Assembly (NCBI GenBank): GCA_025200525.1
Contig: CM045761.1
Coordinates: 206,357,870-206,421,869, forward strand
Source: Camellia lanceoleosa
Lineage: Eukaryota; Streptophyta; Magnoliopsida; Ericales; Theaceae
Direction of reading: 5' to 3'
DNA: 64,000 nucleotides
Shown here: positions 1-12,714 of the stretch, in pieces
Numbering within the stretch: position 1 is the stretch's first letter
How the letters are laid out: every line of letters starts with the position of its first letter
Translations under genes and position numbers: made by a program
The notes under the pieces: generated by a model
Told to the model about the DNA's origin: nothing
The model's input: only the letters and a program-made list of their open reading frames with translations
Databases searched by the model: none

Positions 1-1392
1 AGGATGCAAAGATGCCTCGGAAAACATTTTTCAAAACTTGCTGAAAATAGGAGTCTCACTCGAGCGTGGCTTTCTTCGCTCGAGCAAGCTTGTCAAAACA
101 AAGGGATCGCTCGAGCGTAGACTCCTTCGCTCGAGCGGTCTGTAAAAATGCAAAAGTACTGGTTGTTGAAATTCTATGCTCGATGCCTGCTCGATGCTCG
201 CTCGAGCGTGAGACACAGCTCTTCACTCGAGTGTAGGTCTCGTCCCTCGAGCGTGTGTCTGCGTGCACCAAAAACCTAAAAGCTTGCAATTTATGCTCGA
301 GCCACCGTTCCTTCGCTCGAGCGTAGCTTTGAACAAACGATGGTCGTTCGAGCGTGGAATCCTTCGCTCGAGCGAGGAAGCCAAATTCTGGAATTTCCAG
401 ATTTGCCTCCCAAGCTCAAACCAAGTATTCAACACCTCAAAACTCGACCTCTTGGGCCCATTTTCTGGAAAACACTTGTAAACTCATAGTATAAGATGTT
501 TCAAAGATCAATTTGTAAAATCAAAGCCCAAGGGTGAGTCAATTGAACACAATTTCAAATAAAATCTCAAGAACAAAACTTGAATGTAACATGCAAGAAT
601 CTCATTGAAACCAAACCCTCCAAAACATGATCAAACTTGATAATTTGATGGACAACAAGATAAATGGCCACAATGTGAGTGAAATTAATACATGCATGGA
701 AGAAATTTTAGAATTCAAACCCAAAACATGGAAATTTATGCATGCATGCATGAATTACTATTCAATTCAACATTTAAACCAATTCTTGACTTTAGACACT
801 AATTAACCATGAACCATGTAAGAATTAATCTTAAATTCACAATTGAAAGGGAAATCTCCTACCTTAAGTCTTGAGTTCAAGGTGTGCTAGCTCAATTGTG
901 TAGTTATTCTACAAATCCTCAAATGTTCCAAGCCAAAATCTTGATGAAACCAAGTTTCTCTCACTCTCCCTCTTACTCACGGTTTGGAGAAGGGAAATGG
1001 CTGAAAATGTAAGTGAATCAATCCTAAACAATGTGTGAGAAAGTGGCCCACTCAAGGGCAAAGATGTAATTAACTTGCATTCACTTAATTGATGTTTAAT
1101 CTAGTATTATTTAATTTAATTAATCACTCTGAACCAAATTTTAATTAAACCTACCATAAAATCACATATATTCTTACTAGTATAAAACACTACTCAATTT
1201 CTGAATCGGTCGCCGATAGGACTTTCAATTCGCAGTTTAAAGTCAAAAACATAAACAGATCATTTTATGGCAAATAGATAGAAACACATAAATAATGCAA
1301 TACATATGCAAATAAATCCCAAATGCTTCCTAATCTACTACAAGGCATAATTAAGTGCGAATTAACATTAATCAGAAGTTGGGATCACTACA
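1..1392 (-). mobile_element. LTR K, partial (cut by window edge)
   Basis: Non-coding block ending on the + strand in GGGATCACTACA, so on the minus strand it opens TGTAGTGATCCC, a typical LTR start. The other end lies outside the window, so no target duplication can be checked. It holds a cluster of CGCTCGAGCG palindromes (58-385) and an AT-rich body. Its minus-strand layout (short opening, AT-rich block, purine-rich leader, then palindrome cluster) resembles LTR G, so it may belong to a related gypsy family. To its right lies LTR fragment J, suggesting K is nested in J. Short reading frames here are chance products of the repeats. Confidence 0.6.
58..385 (-). promoter_or_regulatory. Palindrome cluster in LTR K
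   Basis: At least ten copies or near copies of the self-complementary 10-mer CGCTCGAGCG. Several come as pairs with a 10-bp spacer, e.g. CGCTCGAGCG, TAGACTCCTT, CGCTCGAGCG at about 108-138. The same 30-bp arrangement occurs in LTRs J, E, G and H. A promoter-proximal role is inferred from its position ahead of TATA-like sites in the other LTRs; here that side runs off the window. Confidence 0.6.
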
Positions 1393-2973
1393 AACTAATA
1401 TGCCAAGTGTATAATTTTCCAAATAATCCAACTGAGACTACAACTAAATGGTTTTAATTCAACATAACAATCATATAAACACTTCAATTTTACTATTTTA
1501 CGAAAATTTTGTCCGCGGGATCGGCACCCATGTATACATAAGATTTCAGGAGTTTCACCCTGGACACTCTGGCCAACTTAATTTTCAATGGAGTCCATCC
1601 CCTATCTCCACCCAAAACATGGAGTACATTCCCTTTCTTCTCCCAAAATATTATACATATACAATGTATTTAAAAACACCATCATATTCGATGACATTCA
1701 ATCACACATATTCAATGTCTCAACATACCGTCATATTCAATGACATAGTTAAATGATTAGTTTCAATTCACCTAATCCTCATGCAATTTCTACAACAATC
1801 ATAGCTATCCTCCACCGATAGCCCAATACATATATTTCTAAACAGATATACAATCTTTATAAAAGATAATTTATCAAATTTTCATAGGTGAGTGATTAAA
1901 CAAATCTAACTACACCATTCATTCATACATCCTCCCAATTTCATATTTCTCATATCAATTCCATTATTTATACAAAATAATTATTTAACACATATTAGGG
2001 CAAATTTTCCTTTTTTTCAAATATTAACCAAAGGTTAAAATCAACCATTTTAATACCAAATAATCTCATATCCAAACCCTATGGTCAATTATATAATCAC
2101 CACATAGAAACCCTTCTTTCTAAAACATGAACCCAAATCCTAGGTTTTCTCCAAACACCCCAAATCTCATCATATATATATATAACAACAAATAACTAGG
2201 TTAAAGATCATAACGAAGTGTAGAATATCCCTACCTCAAGTGTAGAAGCTCAAAGGAGAAGTGGAGAAATCTCAAAGATGCCCAAACTTGATTTTCTTTG
2301 GATCAAATGGAAGCCCACATGATACTCTATCTTTTTATCAAAGAGAGTAGCGTGGAGAGATCCTTAGATCTAGGTGTATTTGTAGACAGAAGTCGATTTT
2401 TAGAGAGAGAATGAGCAGATCTAGGGTTTTTGAATGAAAAGAGATCAAAAAGTGATGTAAAAATGCACTACTGCGATATGATATACGCGAGGCTCGCTTG
2501 AGCGAAGGAGTTGTCATTCGAGCGACCGGACACAATAAGTGACCTCGCTCGAGCTCAAGAAGCGTCGCTAGAGCATAGAATACATACCTTTAGAAGTTTT
2601 ACAGACGCACACTATCGCTTGAGCGTAAAAAGCCTCGCTCGAGCGAAGAACACTACCCTTCCAGAATCTCTGCAGGTCTGCAAAAGTGCTGGGAACTCAC
2701 AAAGCTCGCTTGAGCGCAAGAAGACTCACTCGAGCGAAGAAGCAAATTTCACAAAGCTTGCTTGAGCGCAAGAAGCCTCGCTCGAGCGAAAAAGCTAATT
2801 TTTGGACAAGAACAACTTGAATAACTAGCAACCAACTTGTCTCGAACACGCCTAAGACATTTCAAAACTCAAACTCAAGAGTGAAAGGGAAAGAGATATA
2901 AATAACAATATTAAACCACGAGACCTGAGTTTGAAATACAACAAAGGTCGGGTCAAAAACTAGAATCGTTATA
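1393..2973 (-). mobile_element. LTR fragment J (E-family relative, minus)
   Basis: Ends on the + strand in AATCGTTATA, the reverse of the TATAGCGAT opening of the E-family LTRs. Blocks align by eye with LTRs I and E: a palindrome cluster, then the leader with a 'ctcctttgagct ... ttgaggtagggata' motif (about 2235-2260, reversed), then a 'gagtccatcccctatc' stretch and the 'caccgatagccca' stretch near 1817. The part that would match the far end of the LTR is missing at 1393, where K begins, consistent with K having inserted into J. No coding potential. Confidence 0.6.
2466..2800 (-). promoter_or_regulatory. Palindrome cluster and TATA-like site in J
   Basis: Reading on the minus strand, CGCTTGAGCG/CGCTCGAGCG pairs with exact 10-bp spacers (e.g. 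CGCTTGAGCG, CAAGAAGCCT, CGCTCGAGCG near 2761-2790) are followed by a TATATCA-like site at about 2470-2485. LTR E has the same order. Promoter function is inferred. Confidence 0.55.
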
Positions 2974-4156
2974 GTTTAGCAGTTGGTTCGAGTGATTTCA
3001 AGAATTTGATAAGTGTGGAAAAAATCTGTCCAAAAATGAAATCAAATTTCAAATCAACAAATAAAACTTATAATATATATATATATATATATACTTATAG
3101 ATTTGTGTAAGAAAGAGGGAAGTGAAAATTGGAGAAAAAAATGGAGAGAAGAAACTCACCACTTTTTTTTCGTCGTTGTTTGTCGCTCCATCAACGCTAC
3201 GACCTTCGCTCATTTCAGTAGTAGCTGCCTACCATCGATTGCAACCACCACGGCCGCTATCGCCCAACATCTCCACACCCTTGTTCACAACACTTCTCCA
3301 TTACCACCACCATTAAAGATGAAATTAAAGATCGGCATAGAAGGTAAAATAGTGAAAAGATGAGGAAGAGAGGAGAGTTACTTTGTTTTTTGGGAAATCA
3401 TTTGTGAGAGAGAAAGAGGGGGGAAAGCAGATATGAAAAAGAGAGATGAGATCGAGATTAAAGATTGTTTTTTGAGAAATTTCTTAGGATTTATGAGAGA
3501 AAGAAAGAGAGGAATAAGTGAGTGACGAATAAGTGAAAGGAGTTTAACACAGCTATAAAATAAAATAAGAGAGAGAGTGGGAAAGATATAACAGTATGTA
3601 TGTAGATATACAAAATAGATAAATCTTATTATAGAGAGAGAGGAGGGGGGATGCAAAGAGACAATCAGAAAAGATAGTGATGAGTGGTTGTATCTTAGAA
3701 TTTGAAATTTAGAAGTTCGAAAGTGTAGAGCAAGCAACCAAAACGTCTCTTTATTCTTGAGAGATGTGAGATGGGTTAGGTAATAGATAGGTAGGGTAAT
3801 AATTGTATCTCCAAAACCAATATGTGGCTATAAAAAATCTGTAAGGCAAATGACTTCAGTTCGGGTCAGTTTCGACGGGTTTGGTATGTCCATACACATT
3901 CTTTGAACCGAAAATCGAAAAATCAACATTTATGGAATCGTAGCCGACCAAACTGTTCGTTGAAACCACCCGTTTTGTTATCGAGTCAGGCAGATCGGGC
4001 AAGTTAGGTGGGTAGGTCTGATCTTTGCACACCCTAATTCAACATTGGAGGCATAGGGGGGCCTGATAAAGTTTCCTTAAAAGGAAAATTGAGTAGGAAT
4101 TGCAGAGGAAAGAAGGGACTTAGTTACAAGTGTGCTAGTACATATATATTATATAT

Positions 4157-4158
<2 letters not shown>

Positions 4159-4193
<35 letters not shown>
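4159..4193. repeat. (AG)n microsatellite
   Basis: About 17 uninterrupted AG dinucleotides preceded by an AT-rich stretch. Confidence 0.9.
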
Positions 4194-4196
<3 letters not shown>

Positions 4197-4611
4197 TTCC
4201 AATGACACAACTCCTTTAGCGACACACCAGTGACACAACTCCTTTGGCGCCATCGTCAATAGATCTGTATAATCAAACACAGCGTAAGAGAAGCGATGGC
4301 GGTGGATTGAACTCTAACGGGTCAATAACAGTGAAGGAGAAGCGATGGCGGTGGATTGATCATTCAAAGCTGATTTGAGATCATCAGAGATCTGGCACGA
4401 CAATAGATCCGAGTTCTCAGATATATGACGACAGATCTCAAACCTAAGATCCAAGAGAAGGCAACGACCAGTGAAGAGAAGAGGAAAAGAGAAAGAAATG
4501 GTAGCGACGCAAGGTGGTGGTCGCAGTAGTCACTGAGGCAACGGCAATAGCGTTGCCGTGTAAGTTGGTAGAGAGAGAGAGTAAGAGAGAGTAAAGGAGA
4601 GAGAGAGAGAG

Positions 4612-4614
<3 letters not shown>

Positions 4615-4657
<43 letters not shown>
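4615..4657. repeat. (GT)n microsatellite
   Basis: About 21 GT dinucleotides directly following a (GA)n run, forming a compound microsatellite. Confidence 0.9.
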
Positions 4658-4659
<2 letters not shown>

Positions 4660-4730
4660 TGTTGGTTAGAGTTTGGATTGTGTATATGGTATATATAAGA
4701 AAGGGTATTTTAGTCTTACCCAAGCTTGTC

Positions 4731-7700
4731 CTTATGTACCAGGAAAATCAACACCTGGACTTTTGGACAAAGAAAATCCAATTTTGGACTTTTAACCCAA
4801 GAGTCCATATTATATTTATTGTTATACAAAAATTTTAAAACCATAGAATTAAACTAAACTAATTTTTATGGTTCAGTTTTAGTCCAGTTACATAGACTAT
4901 CTATTTTTTTAAAGACATATACTAAAATTGAAAATGTAACAAATATCAGATAATTTTTATATATAAATAATATACATATAATTTTTTTTACAATATGAAC
5001 GATTCAAATAATGACCTCATTTGTCAAATATATATTTTAGTTAAAAAATCACTATAAATTGTTATATAATTTTTTTTATTTTTTTAACATATATTTTTAT
5101 AAAAAAATATTAAAATAATATATTCTCAAACAAAAATCATCGGAGAAGTCCAAGACTTTAGTGGATTAATGTTGATTACGTACAAGACAATAGAAAGGAA
5201 GACAAATAGCCACACAACGGCGACGGGGAAGTCCAAAGACTTGCCACCAACTGATTCAATTGTCCTGTCTCTGCCGACTACACCTATCTCCCCCTACCCA
5301 ACCACTTCGCTACCGCAATTATTGAGGAAAGGATTTGCAATAGTACCTGCTTACACATTTTGTGTTCTAATTATTACTATTTTTTTAAATTTATTATAAC
5401 TTAGCGAATGTTAGAAGATGATATTTATTTTGGATAATACTTGGGACCCTCACTCACCCTCCCCTTTGTCATGTCGGTCGGTGATTGGATGTCTTGGACC
5501 ACAATGAGAAGAGAGGGGGTCAAAAGGGGGTCTAAAAAAGGGGGTCTCTATCACCACCCATTTATTTTACTAGTAAAGATTAAAAAAAAAACTTAGTTGT
5601 TGAGATTCAACAATTTGAGTATTTTTAAGGAACTCTTTAAATAAGGATGGTTGGTTATTATAATTAATATTATTATATTTTAATTACTCTAATGAACTAA
5701 TTATTACAATAGTTATTTTAACAAAATTGTTCAAGGTTATTTTTGAGGTGAAAATATGAATACAGGTCTGATTAGTTATTTGGAAATAAAAATATGTTAT
5801 CTTTGTCACTGAGGTTGACTTTTTTAGTCTTTAAACAAATCACACTATTCTCATTATTTCTCTTATCTCTCTTTGTGAAAGGATTACATTTTAATAGTAA
5901 AACTAAACCATTTTTTTTTTTGTTAACAAACCCCAATTTAAACCCAATTTAAATTTGTCCACCAAATAAAAAAACATTTTCCAAAAAAAATCTTCCAATT
6001 ATATTTTGATCTTATCATTAAATATAAATATTTCTAATGATGTTTCGTCTCTTAATAACCAAGTAACTTCATTTTTTTTTTTAATTTGAATTTTGAATTT
6101 AACTTTGTAAACTAAAAAATTTTCCACAAACATTTTTTAACATGACTATAATCAAACCTAGCAACACAAGCTAGCACACAAAGCAAAAGCAAATGCAAAA
6201 AAAAAAAAGAAAAAGGGGACCAATTTTACATGCCCTTTGCCTCAAAATCCCTCTTTCCTTTTCTTTTTTTTTTTTTTTAAATTTTTTTATTTTTTCACCT
6301 TTCCTATACTAACTATAAAAACCCATAAATCTAGGGCATACTCTTTACTTTTAAGAGCATAAAACACATAAACCCATAAATCTAGGGCATGCCCGAGTTA
6401 TGGAAAAAAATAAAATAAAAATAATGTTTGGTTTCTTACTCCTCTTCATGTCTCTCCTAACCCCTCCAATTCCGAACCTTCCTCTTACAATTTCTTTCAA
6501 AACCACAGTACCTCTCATTGACAACAACCTAAGATTCAAAAATCCTCATTGCCGATCAGAATCCGAAATCACCCTCTTTGTACAGTTACACCACCCTCAC
6601 CGACAACAACCCTCTCCGAAACCACCCTCATTGCCACCCCAAGACGCCTCTTCTATGCCGCCTCTAACGCGACGCCGTAGGGCCAAAACCTTGTTTGCGG
6701 TTTTTTACGGCAACACTGCCACCGGCTGTGACTTCAGCAGGTATCGTACAGCGACGATTCGTTTGGATCCAGCGCTCCTTGTGGTAAAAATGCCACACTC
6801 AGACCAACTCGATCTTCGATTTGACCAATCTAACTTGTCGAGCTGCAACAACCATTAGATGTGTCTCTATCAAGTATTGTACAACGACGATTCGTTCACG
6901 ATAGGCGATTTCTCAATCGAAATGTTGACGTTTTGAAGGACCAGAGACCCCAACGTTTCTCTCAGATGCAGTCACAACAACGAAGGCTTGTTTGTCGACG
7001 CTGTCGGGTTATTGGGTTTGGGTTGGGAGAAGTAAGGTTGAGAAAAGAAAAGAGAGAGTGTTTAGTGAGGCTAGAAATTGAAAAGTGAGGTTGAGAGCCT
7101 TAAGAGAGATATGAGAGTTTAGAGAGAGAGTGAGAAGAGCATGAGTGAGTGAATGTGTGTTTTGAAATTTAAAATCTGAAAAGTCAAACTGAGAGAAAGA
7201 GAAAGAGGAGAGTGTAGAGATAAAATGAGGTGAGACGTGAGAGAGAAAGAGAGAGTGTGGATAGGTGCAAAGTTTTAGATGGTGATGTTAGATGTGAAGA
7301 TACTGATGTGCATAAAGCATAACAGCAACTGCTGCACATAGTACGGTGCCATTTTGTTTCTTTCTTTCTTTCTTTTTTTTGGCTCATTGTTGTTGAATGG
7401 TATTTGCTTTTAAAAATATTCCTTGTAGCAAAATGTTTCATTAATTTTCTTATTGGTTTCGTTTATTTAAAGAATAAACCTTTGACCAAAATATTATTGA
7501 TTTTCTTATTGGTTATTAAAAAATATTATACTTACAACCCATCTCTGAGTATTTGTTCAAAATCATATAATGTTAGAAAATTTTAAATTTTTAATACATA
7601 TTTTAAATGTAAACATGTATGTAAACATATAAAAGTAAACATGTATGTAAATATATAAAAGTGTGTAAGAATATGTAAAATGTGTATTAAAATTTTCATT

Positions 7701-7796
7701 TTTGAACATTATTTAATTTTTAACAATTCGTAGCCTAGTTTTTTAAAATATAACAAATAAGAAAATCAATAATAATTTGCTCAAAGTTTTTTGGGG
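4731..7796. other. AT-rich intergenic stretch, no recognised gene
   Basis: Mostly A/T-rich. One 24-bp direct repeat beginning 'aaacccataaatctagggca' occurs near 6319 and 6368. 6560-6960 is more GC-rich with Pro/Arg-coding triplets; the 152-codon frame at 6400-6858 starts with a hydrophobic stretch but matches no family I know. 7090-7260 is GAGA-rich. Near 7605-7660 a 30-bp 'catgtatgtaaa' unit is tandemly repeated. I see no splice-consistent gene structure. Confidence 0.45.
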
Positions 7797-8162
7797 AAAT
7801 TATAAATAAAAAAAAATATATATAAAAAAACTCCTAGGATTTGACCCTTATAATAAAACCCTAATATTTTGATTTATTTTCAATCTAAACTGTTTATCTA
7901 TTTATATTAATTAAAACTAACGAAAACAATTGTATTTTAGCCATTAAACTCAACAAAAAAAAAATGATATTTTAAACATTTTATGTATACTTACATTAAG
8001 TTTAATGGCTAAAATACACTTTTTATGTTGGTTTTATTAAACAAAAATAGACAAATAATTTAGATTAAAAAAATAAGGGTTTAAATTAAAAAATTAAAAC
8101 CACAACATTTATTTTATTACCATGGTCAAACTTTGAGATTTTTTTTGTTGTGATTTGTCCAA
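7797..8162. mobile_element. Foldback / MITE-like inverted repeat
   Basis: Two long imperfect arms face each other. The left arm (about 7797-7953) ends in GTATTTTAGCCATTAAAC, and the right arm (about 8001-8162) starts with GTTTAATGGCTAAAATACAC. Further out, AAACCCTAAT pairs with ATAAGGGTTT, and 'tttgaccctta' pairs with the reverse of 'taccatggtcaaa'. The loop is about 47 bp. No coding capacity. Looks like a small non-autonomous foldback element; the superfamily is not determined and no clear target duplication was found. Confidence 0.6.
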
Positions 8163-8457
8163 CTTTTTTTTTTTTTTTTTTTTTTTAAACTGCAGCTAAA
8201 CTTTGTCCCAAGAGATACTTTTAAAAGCCCAATACCATTTTATACACACACACAAAATAAATAAAAAAATAAAACAAAACAAAACAAAAAAACAAAATTA
8301 AAAAACAAACCAAAGACTCATTCCCAAAGAAGATAATTGCATTGGAGAAAGTAGTGCACTACATTTGAAATTTGGGGGAAAAAACTCAAAAAAAGATGGA
8401 GGGTGGGTGGGTGGTTAAGTAAAAAGACTCAAAAAAATGAGAGAAATAGAGAGATAT

Positions 8458-10452
8458 TGTAACGCCCTCAAAATAACAACATAAGACCCAACAGTAAAGA
8501 CATGCATTGATATATATAAAAGTCTCATATCCTTCTATTTATCACAGTTTCATTACAAAAAGTATTACATGTTAACAACAAAAGCAAATGCCCTAAGGGC
8601 TTCTGACCAAGTTAACACTTGGTTACAAAAAGAGAGCACTAGCTCAATTACACCTTAAGCCTGCTTGAATTTACATGTAATACATCAAAAAAATAAAATA
8701 GACCAAAAAAAAGTCACCTCAAGCCTCCCAGCTATGTCCTTGGAGGTATGCATGTACTGAAATGATACCATATATGAGGTGATGCATTTCAAAGAGAAAT
8801 ATACTAAACCAGTTATGAATAATGACTAAAAGATTAACGGTTGATTGATAGATGGTCAACACTTTACAATCTTCATAACACAGACTTTCAAGCCTATGTT
8901 CAATTCAACCTCATTTTATTTAATTTTAATTCTCAATTCATAATTCAGAACAGCCACAAACTCATATGACACAAGACAATAACTCATATTAACCACTTAC
9001 AATTTCATTTCCACAGATATGCATACTAGCTATACGTTCCCAAGACAAGCATATGAGCTCGTCAACACATTTCTAGACAAGCATAGCTCTATCTCTAGTC
9101 CATCCATCCCCCTATCAAACAACATCAACATCCGGTTAGGTACATCCCCTATCTTCCCTAAACCGGGAGTACATCCCTATCTTCTCCAACACACAATGCA
9201 TATAAACAATAATTATACACATCACGAATCAATACATAAAGTTAATGTATTCTTCAACTGTCATACTCAATGACACATTTCAATGATTGGTTTTAGTTTG
9301 CCTAATCATCATGCATTGTCTACAACAATCAAGACTATCTTCCACCGATAGCCCAAAGCAGATATTTCTAAACAGAAAATAAATGTACAAAATGGATATT
9401 AAATTAACATTTCCACTTCAATTCCTCATTTCTCATAATTAATCATATCAATTAATTAATCAATGTGATTAGGGCATTTTCCATAATTAACATCTCAACC
9501 CTTTGTTTTTTATCAATGTTTCAACATTAATCCCATGTTTTTATACCAAACAAGCCTCTAGGTTCATTATAAATAAAACCCCACTTTTGTAAAATTACAC
9601 AAAGGCCCAAAGTTTTCTCAAAATTTCAAACAACTTCCAACACATCAAAATGCTAAAATTCAAAGAAAAAATCCATAAAGAGGAGTATATCCTCAAAAAG
9701 TTTGAGCTCAAAGGAGATGAAGACCCAACACCCAACTTGCTCCAAAACCAAATATTTTCAGATTAGATCGAAACCAAAGTCACCTCTATCTTTTAACAAA
9801 GCACTTAGGGGAGATTCACACTCTAGGATGATTTCTTAGAGAGAAGGCAAGTCTAGAGAGAGAGGAGATTTAGGGTTTGGAAGATGTAAAAGTTTTAAAA
9901 AGTGAAGTTTAGATAGCTGCGAATCGATATAAATATTTCGCTGAAGCGAAGGCTTGGTCGCCGAGCGACTGCACACGAAAACCCTAGCTCGAGCCAAGAA
10001 GGTCTCGCCGAGCCGAGCCAAGCTCGCCGCTCGGCGAAAAGCTCGCTCGAAGTAGGAACTCGACTTCGGTCAAGCTAAGACGACGCCGAGCGACAACCGA
10101 GCCGCCAAGCCGGCGACCGAATCTTTTCTTTCGAAGAAAAAGCTCGCCGAGCTAAAAATCATGGTGTTCAGTGTCCAGGCAGACGCAATCGCCGCCGAAG
10201 CCGACTACCGCTCGACCCACCGACACAAAGCAACGCCCGCCGACCCTCAACTCGCCGAGCAAAGGAAAAAAAAATTGGCAAAGAACCCTTGGTTCCCAAA
10301 CACAACCAACAACAAAACAAACCTGCCCAACACATCCTATAACTCAAATACAATGTAGAAAAGGATGTAAACAAGACAATGCTCAACTATTAACATCCAA
10401 GGACACATGTCCGGATCACTGTACAATAAGGGGTAAACCCGGGATCGCTATA
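8458..10452 (-). mobile_element. Solo LTR I (E family, minus)
   Basis: On the + strand it runs from TGTAACGCCC to GGGATCGCTATA, so in its own sense it opens TATAGCGATCCC and closes GGGCGTTACA, like the LTRs of element E. It is flanked on both sides by GATAT (8453-8457 and 10453-10457), a perfect 5-bp target duplication. Nothing internal to an element is present, so this is a solo LTR left by recombination. It shares many blocks with E and H, including the 'ccaccgatagcccaa' stretch near 9342. Short frames within it are not genes. Confidence 0.9.
9920..10270 (-). promoter_or_regulatory. Degenerate palindrome cluster and TATA site in I
   Basis: Copies related to CGCTCGAGCG dominate, many reduced to GCTCGCCGAGC or CGCCGAGCG. 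Downstream in LTR sense is a TTTATAT site at about 9927-9935. This is the most diverged of the clusters in this LTR family. Confidence 0.45.
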
Positions 10453-10505
10453 GATATATTTTGGGGGGAAAAACAAAATAAAGAAATCATCTTGACCCTT
10501 AAATT

Positions 10506-10975
10506 GTTAAATGAAATAATCTGAACTGTTGATTCAAAATGTATCTCTAATACATTTTGAGACATTTTCAAAAATCGTCCTGCCATATTATATAGATATT
10601 ATATATATATATATATATGTTTATTATATATATTTTAATTAGTAAAATGGGTAAGTAACGTAAATCATATTCACTATCTCATAAAGTGGTTACAACTTCT
10701 CTGGTAGTGGGAAGTTATGAGGAATTACACTTGGATCATGAATCCAAGCCTATCTATATATACATGTGATAGCCATCAAAACACAGACGTTGTTTTATGA
10801 ATATAATAGGATTGAAACTCTATTCCTTCCACTTTTTCATATGGTTATGTGAAAGTATTTTATGAGTATTTTGTTTATACATTCAAAACTTAATCAATTA
10901 AGAACAAGATTTAAATGCTTGAACATCATGGCAAAATGTATTTTTCTTTCTTATTGAACTATTTCAATTCTCACA
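10506..10975 (+). mobile_element. 5' LTR of copia element A (approximate)
   Basis: The right end is set by the primer site: the LTR closes in TTCTCACA at 10975 and the primer site follows two bases later. The left end is placed at TGTTAAATG only by the expected TG start and could be off by tens of bases. A TATA box (TCTATATATACA, 10753-10764) lies about 220 bp before the LTR end. The matching 3' LTR is not in the window. Confidence 0.55.
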
Positions 10976-10977
10976 AT

Positions 10978-10989
10978 TGGTATCAGAGC
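10978..10989 (+). promoter_or_regulatory. Primer-binding site of element A
   Basis: TGGTATCAGAGC, complementary to the 3' end of plant initiator-Met tRNA, two bases after the LTR. It fixes element A as a plus-strand retrotransposon. Confidence 0.85.
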
Positions 10990-12430
10990 AACCTTCTATT
11001 CTATTATTCAAAATTATTGTAATTTTATGGAGCTCAAATCTTGATTGATCCTAATAGTATCTCTGTTCCTTCATGATCCTCTGTTTCACTTTGTTTGATG
11101 TTAGTTCTATACTATGATAACATGTTCACTGCTTATAATCATGGCTTTGTCTTTATCCTTGATAGCATAAAACTTTGCTATGTGAACTTTGATATGAGTA
11201 TCAGAGAAACAAAAGCAAGAATTTATTTTTATATCTATCGCCAGACTTTTCGTCTACTTTTTCACAGTTTGAAATTGATTTAGCCTAATGATCAGAGATA
11301 TTTGTGTTGGTTTTATTCATGCACCTCTTCCCTATCTTGCTGCGTAAAATTAAAAAAAAAAAAAAAAAGGCTTCTAAAACTCGTTGGATTGTTTTTCTCA
11401 CTATTAAAGTTGAATTGTTGCTTGATGTATATTAATTAGAGGCAATAGAATTCATCTTGTTCTATAATAGTAGTGTTTACATTAATTTAGAAGTGTTCCT
11501 ATTCTAAATTTACTATGTTTTGGAAACCTACTGTGTTCATTAAGCATGAGTTTTCATTAATTGACACACATTGAAGACCATTTTGTATAAAATCTAAAAA
11601 TTCTCATGCTTTTATTTGGGTTTATTCAGTTAATTTTAAAAGGCATAAAAGACTCAAATTTATTTCTAGATTTTTATAAGGACATGATATTAAGGATATT
11701 TTGTTTATTATAGTTGCATGTTTAAATAGTAAGTAAATTCATTTGAATTTCATTCCGTGAACTATTTTAACATCTCCTTTAAAGCCTTATAAATTTTCAT
11801 ATTCATTGGCATGCTCTCTAGTATAGTGTGATATCATATTACATGTATTAAGATTATTTATGCCATGAAAATTTATGTGAAATAAGAGTATGTATACACT
11901 GCGTGTTGGACTTATGGAATTTATTTTGGTTCAATTTTTAAGGAAAATCTAGTATAATGTTGAATTACATGTGTTTGGTCTTGGAATTTTTTATGTGATA
12001 TTATTCTGATTGCATGTATTATACATTATATGCATTAAAAGATTATGTATTTGTTGTGACCATAAGGATTTACTCACATTAATAAATTAAGCCATAATTA
12101 AAAAGATTTTAATTTTTTTTAAGAGTAGCAACAACATCTTAAGATCTAAAGATGTAGTGATTCTCAATATTTTGACCACATAAAGTTAAAAATTAATTTG
12201 GCGTTTTTATATTGCAATTATGTTTTTATAAATAATTTCTCGGTCTCATAGAAAAGTAGTTATTTATGAAATTTAATTGGAATAAGATAATGGATTGGAT
12301 ATTAAAGGGATTGAACACTCTAAACCCACATCTGTGAGTTTTCTTTTCCTTGAATATTTTAGAATTCATTAGTCTTGTTATAAAGTAATAACAAATCTAA
12401 TACAGTTTAGTAACCTCTATCCATAGGAAG
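10990..12430 (+). other. Untranslated leader of element A
   Basis: About 1.4 kb of AT-rich sequence between primer site and gag with no convincing frame. It is long for a copia leader and may contain an undetected insertion or intron. Nothing else recognised. Confidence 0.4.
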
Positions 12431-12438
12431 GTTTAGAT

Positions 12439-12714
12439 TTGTTATTGAATTTGACATTAGTCAGTTCAAGCTATAGTTATTGTTTCAAAGCATTAATGAT
12501 ATTCTTAGTAATTGCAGTGATTTCTACCTTTGTACTATCTAATGAGTCTTCCCGTATTCCATTTTTGAACGGTAATAATTTTTCAGATTGGAATGACAAA
12601 ATCTTTCTGACATTAGGGTGCATGGACCTCGATCTGGCACTCCATGTGGATGAACCCCCTGAACCCACAAACGAGAGTTTCACTGCAGAAAAGAATGCTT
12701 ATGACAAGTGGGAG
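12439..12714 (+). pseudogene. Copia element A gag, N-terminal fragment
   Basis: Capsid-like Gag of a Ty1/copia element. The visible part contains the conserved gag opening (RIPFLNGNNFSDWNDKIF, LGCMDLDLALHVDEPPEP) and reaches KNAYDKWE. It is then broken by element B, whose target duplication GGGAG (12710-12714) is the gag sequence itself. After B, gag resumes at 47467 for only about ten codons before sequence of the region ahead of integrase appears, so most of gag and the protease are missing. The upstream part of the frame is hydrophobic and atypical, so the true start is uncertain. Confidence 0.8.

Larger units (their letters stand above)
2974..4730. other. Unassigned low-complexity intergenic stretch
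   Basis: No gene or element recognised. It holds an (AT)n run at 3073-3093, long GAGA-rich tracts (3360-3680), an (AG)n run at 4159-4193, and a (GA)n/(GT)n compound microsatellite at 4571-4657. Two short direct repeats sit at 4200-4350: 'gacacaactccttt' twice and 'agcgatggcggtggattga' twice. Short frames such as 3103-3363 and 3378-3737 are compositionally driven (Ser/Leu/His-rich) and show no domain. A decayed element or gene promoter cannot be excluded. Confidence 0.5.

Noticed and set aside
4364..4723. 119-codon minus-strand frame
   Set aside because: Most of it translates the GT/GA microsatellite (Thr-His and Ser-Leu runs).
6400..6858. 152-codon frame with hydrophobic N-terminus, a possible small secreted protein
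   Set aside because: Composition-driven (Pro/Ser/His then Arg), no recognised domain, no clear promoter or splice context.
10978..10989. tRNA-like sequence at primer sites (also 33588, 46072, 60442)
   Set aside because: Only the 12-13 nt 3'-end complement is present, with no cloverleaf; these are primer-binding sites.
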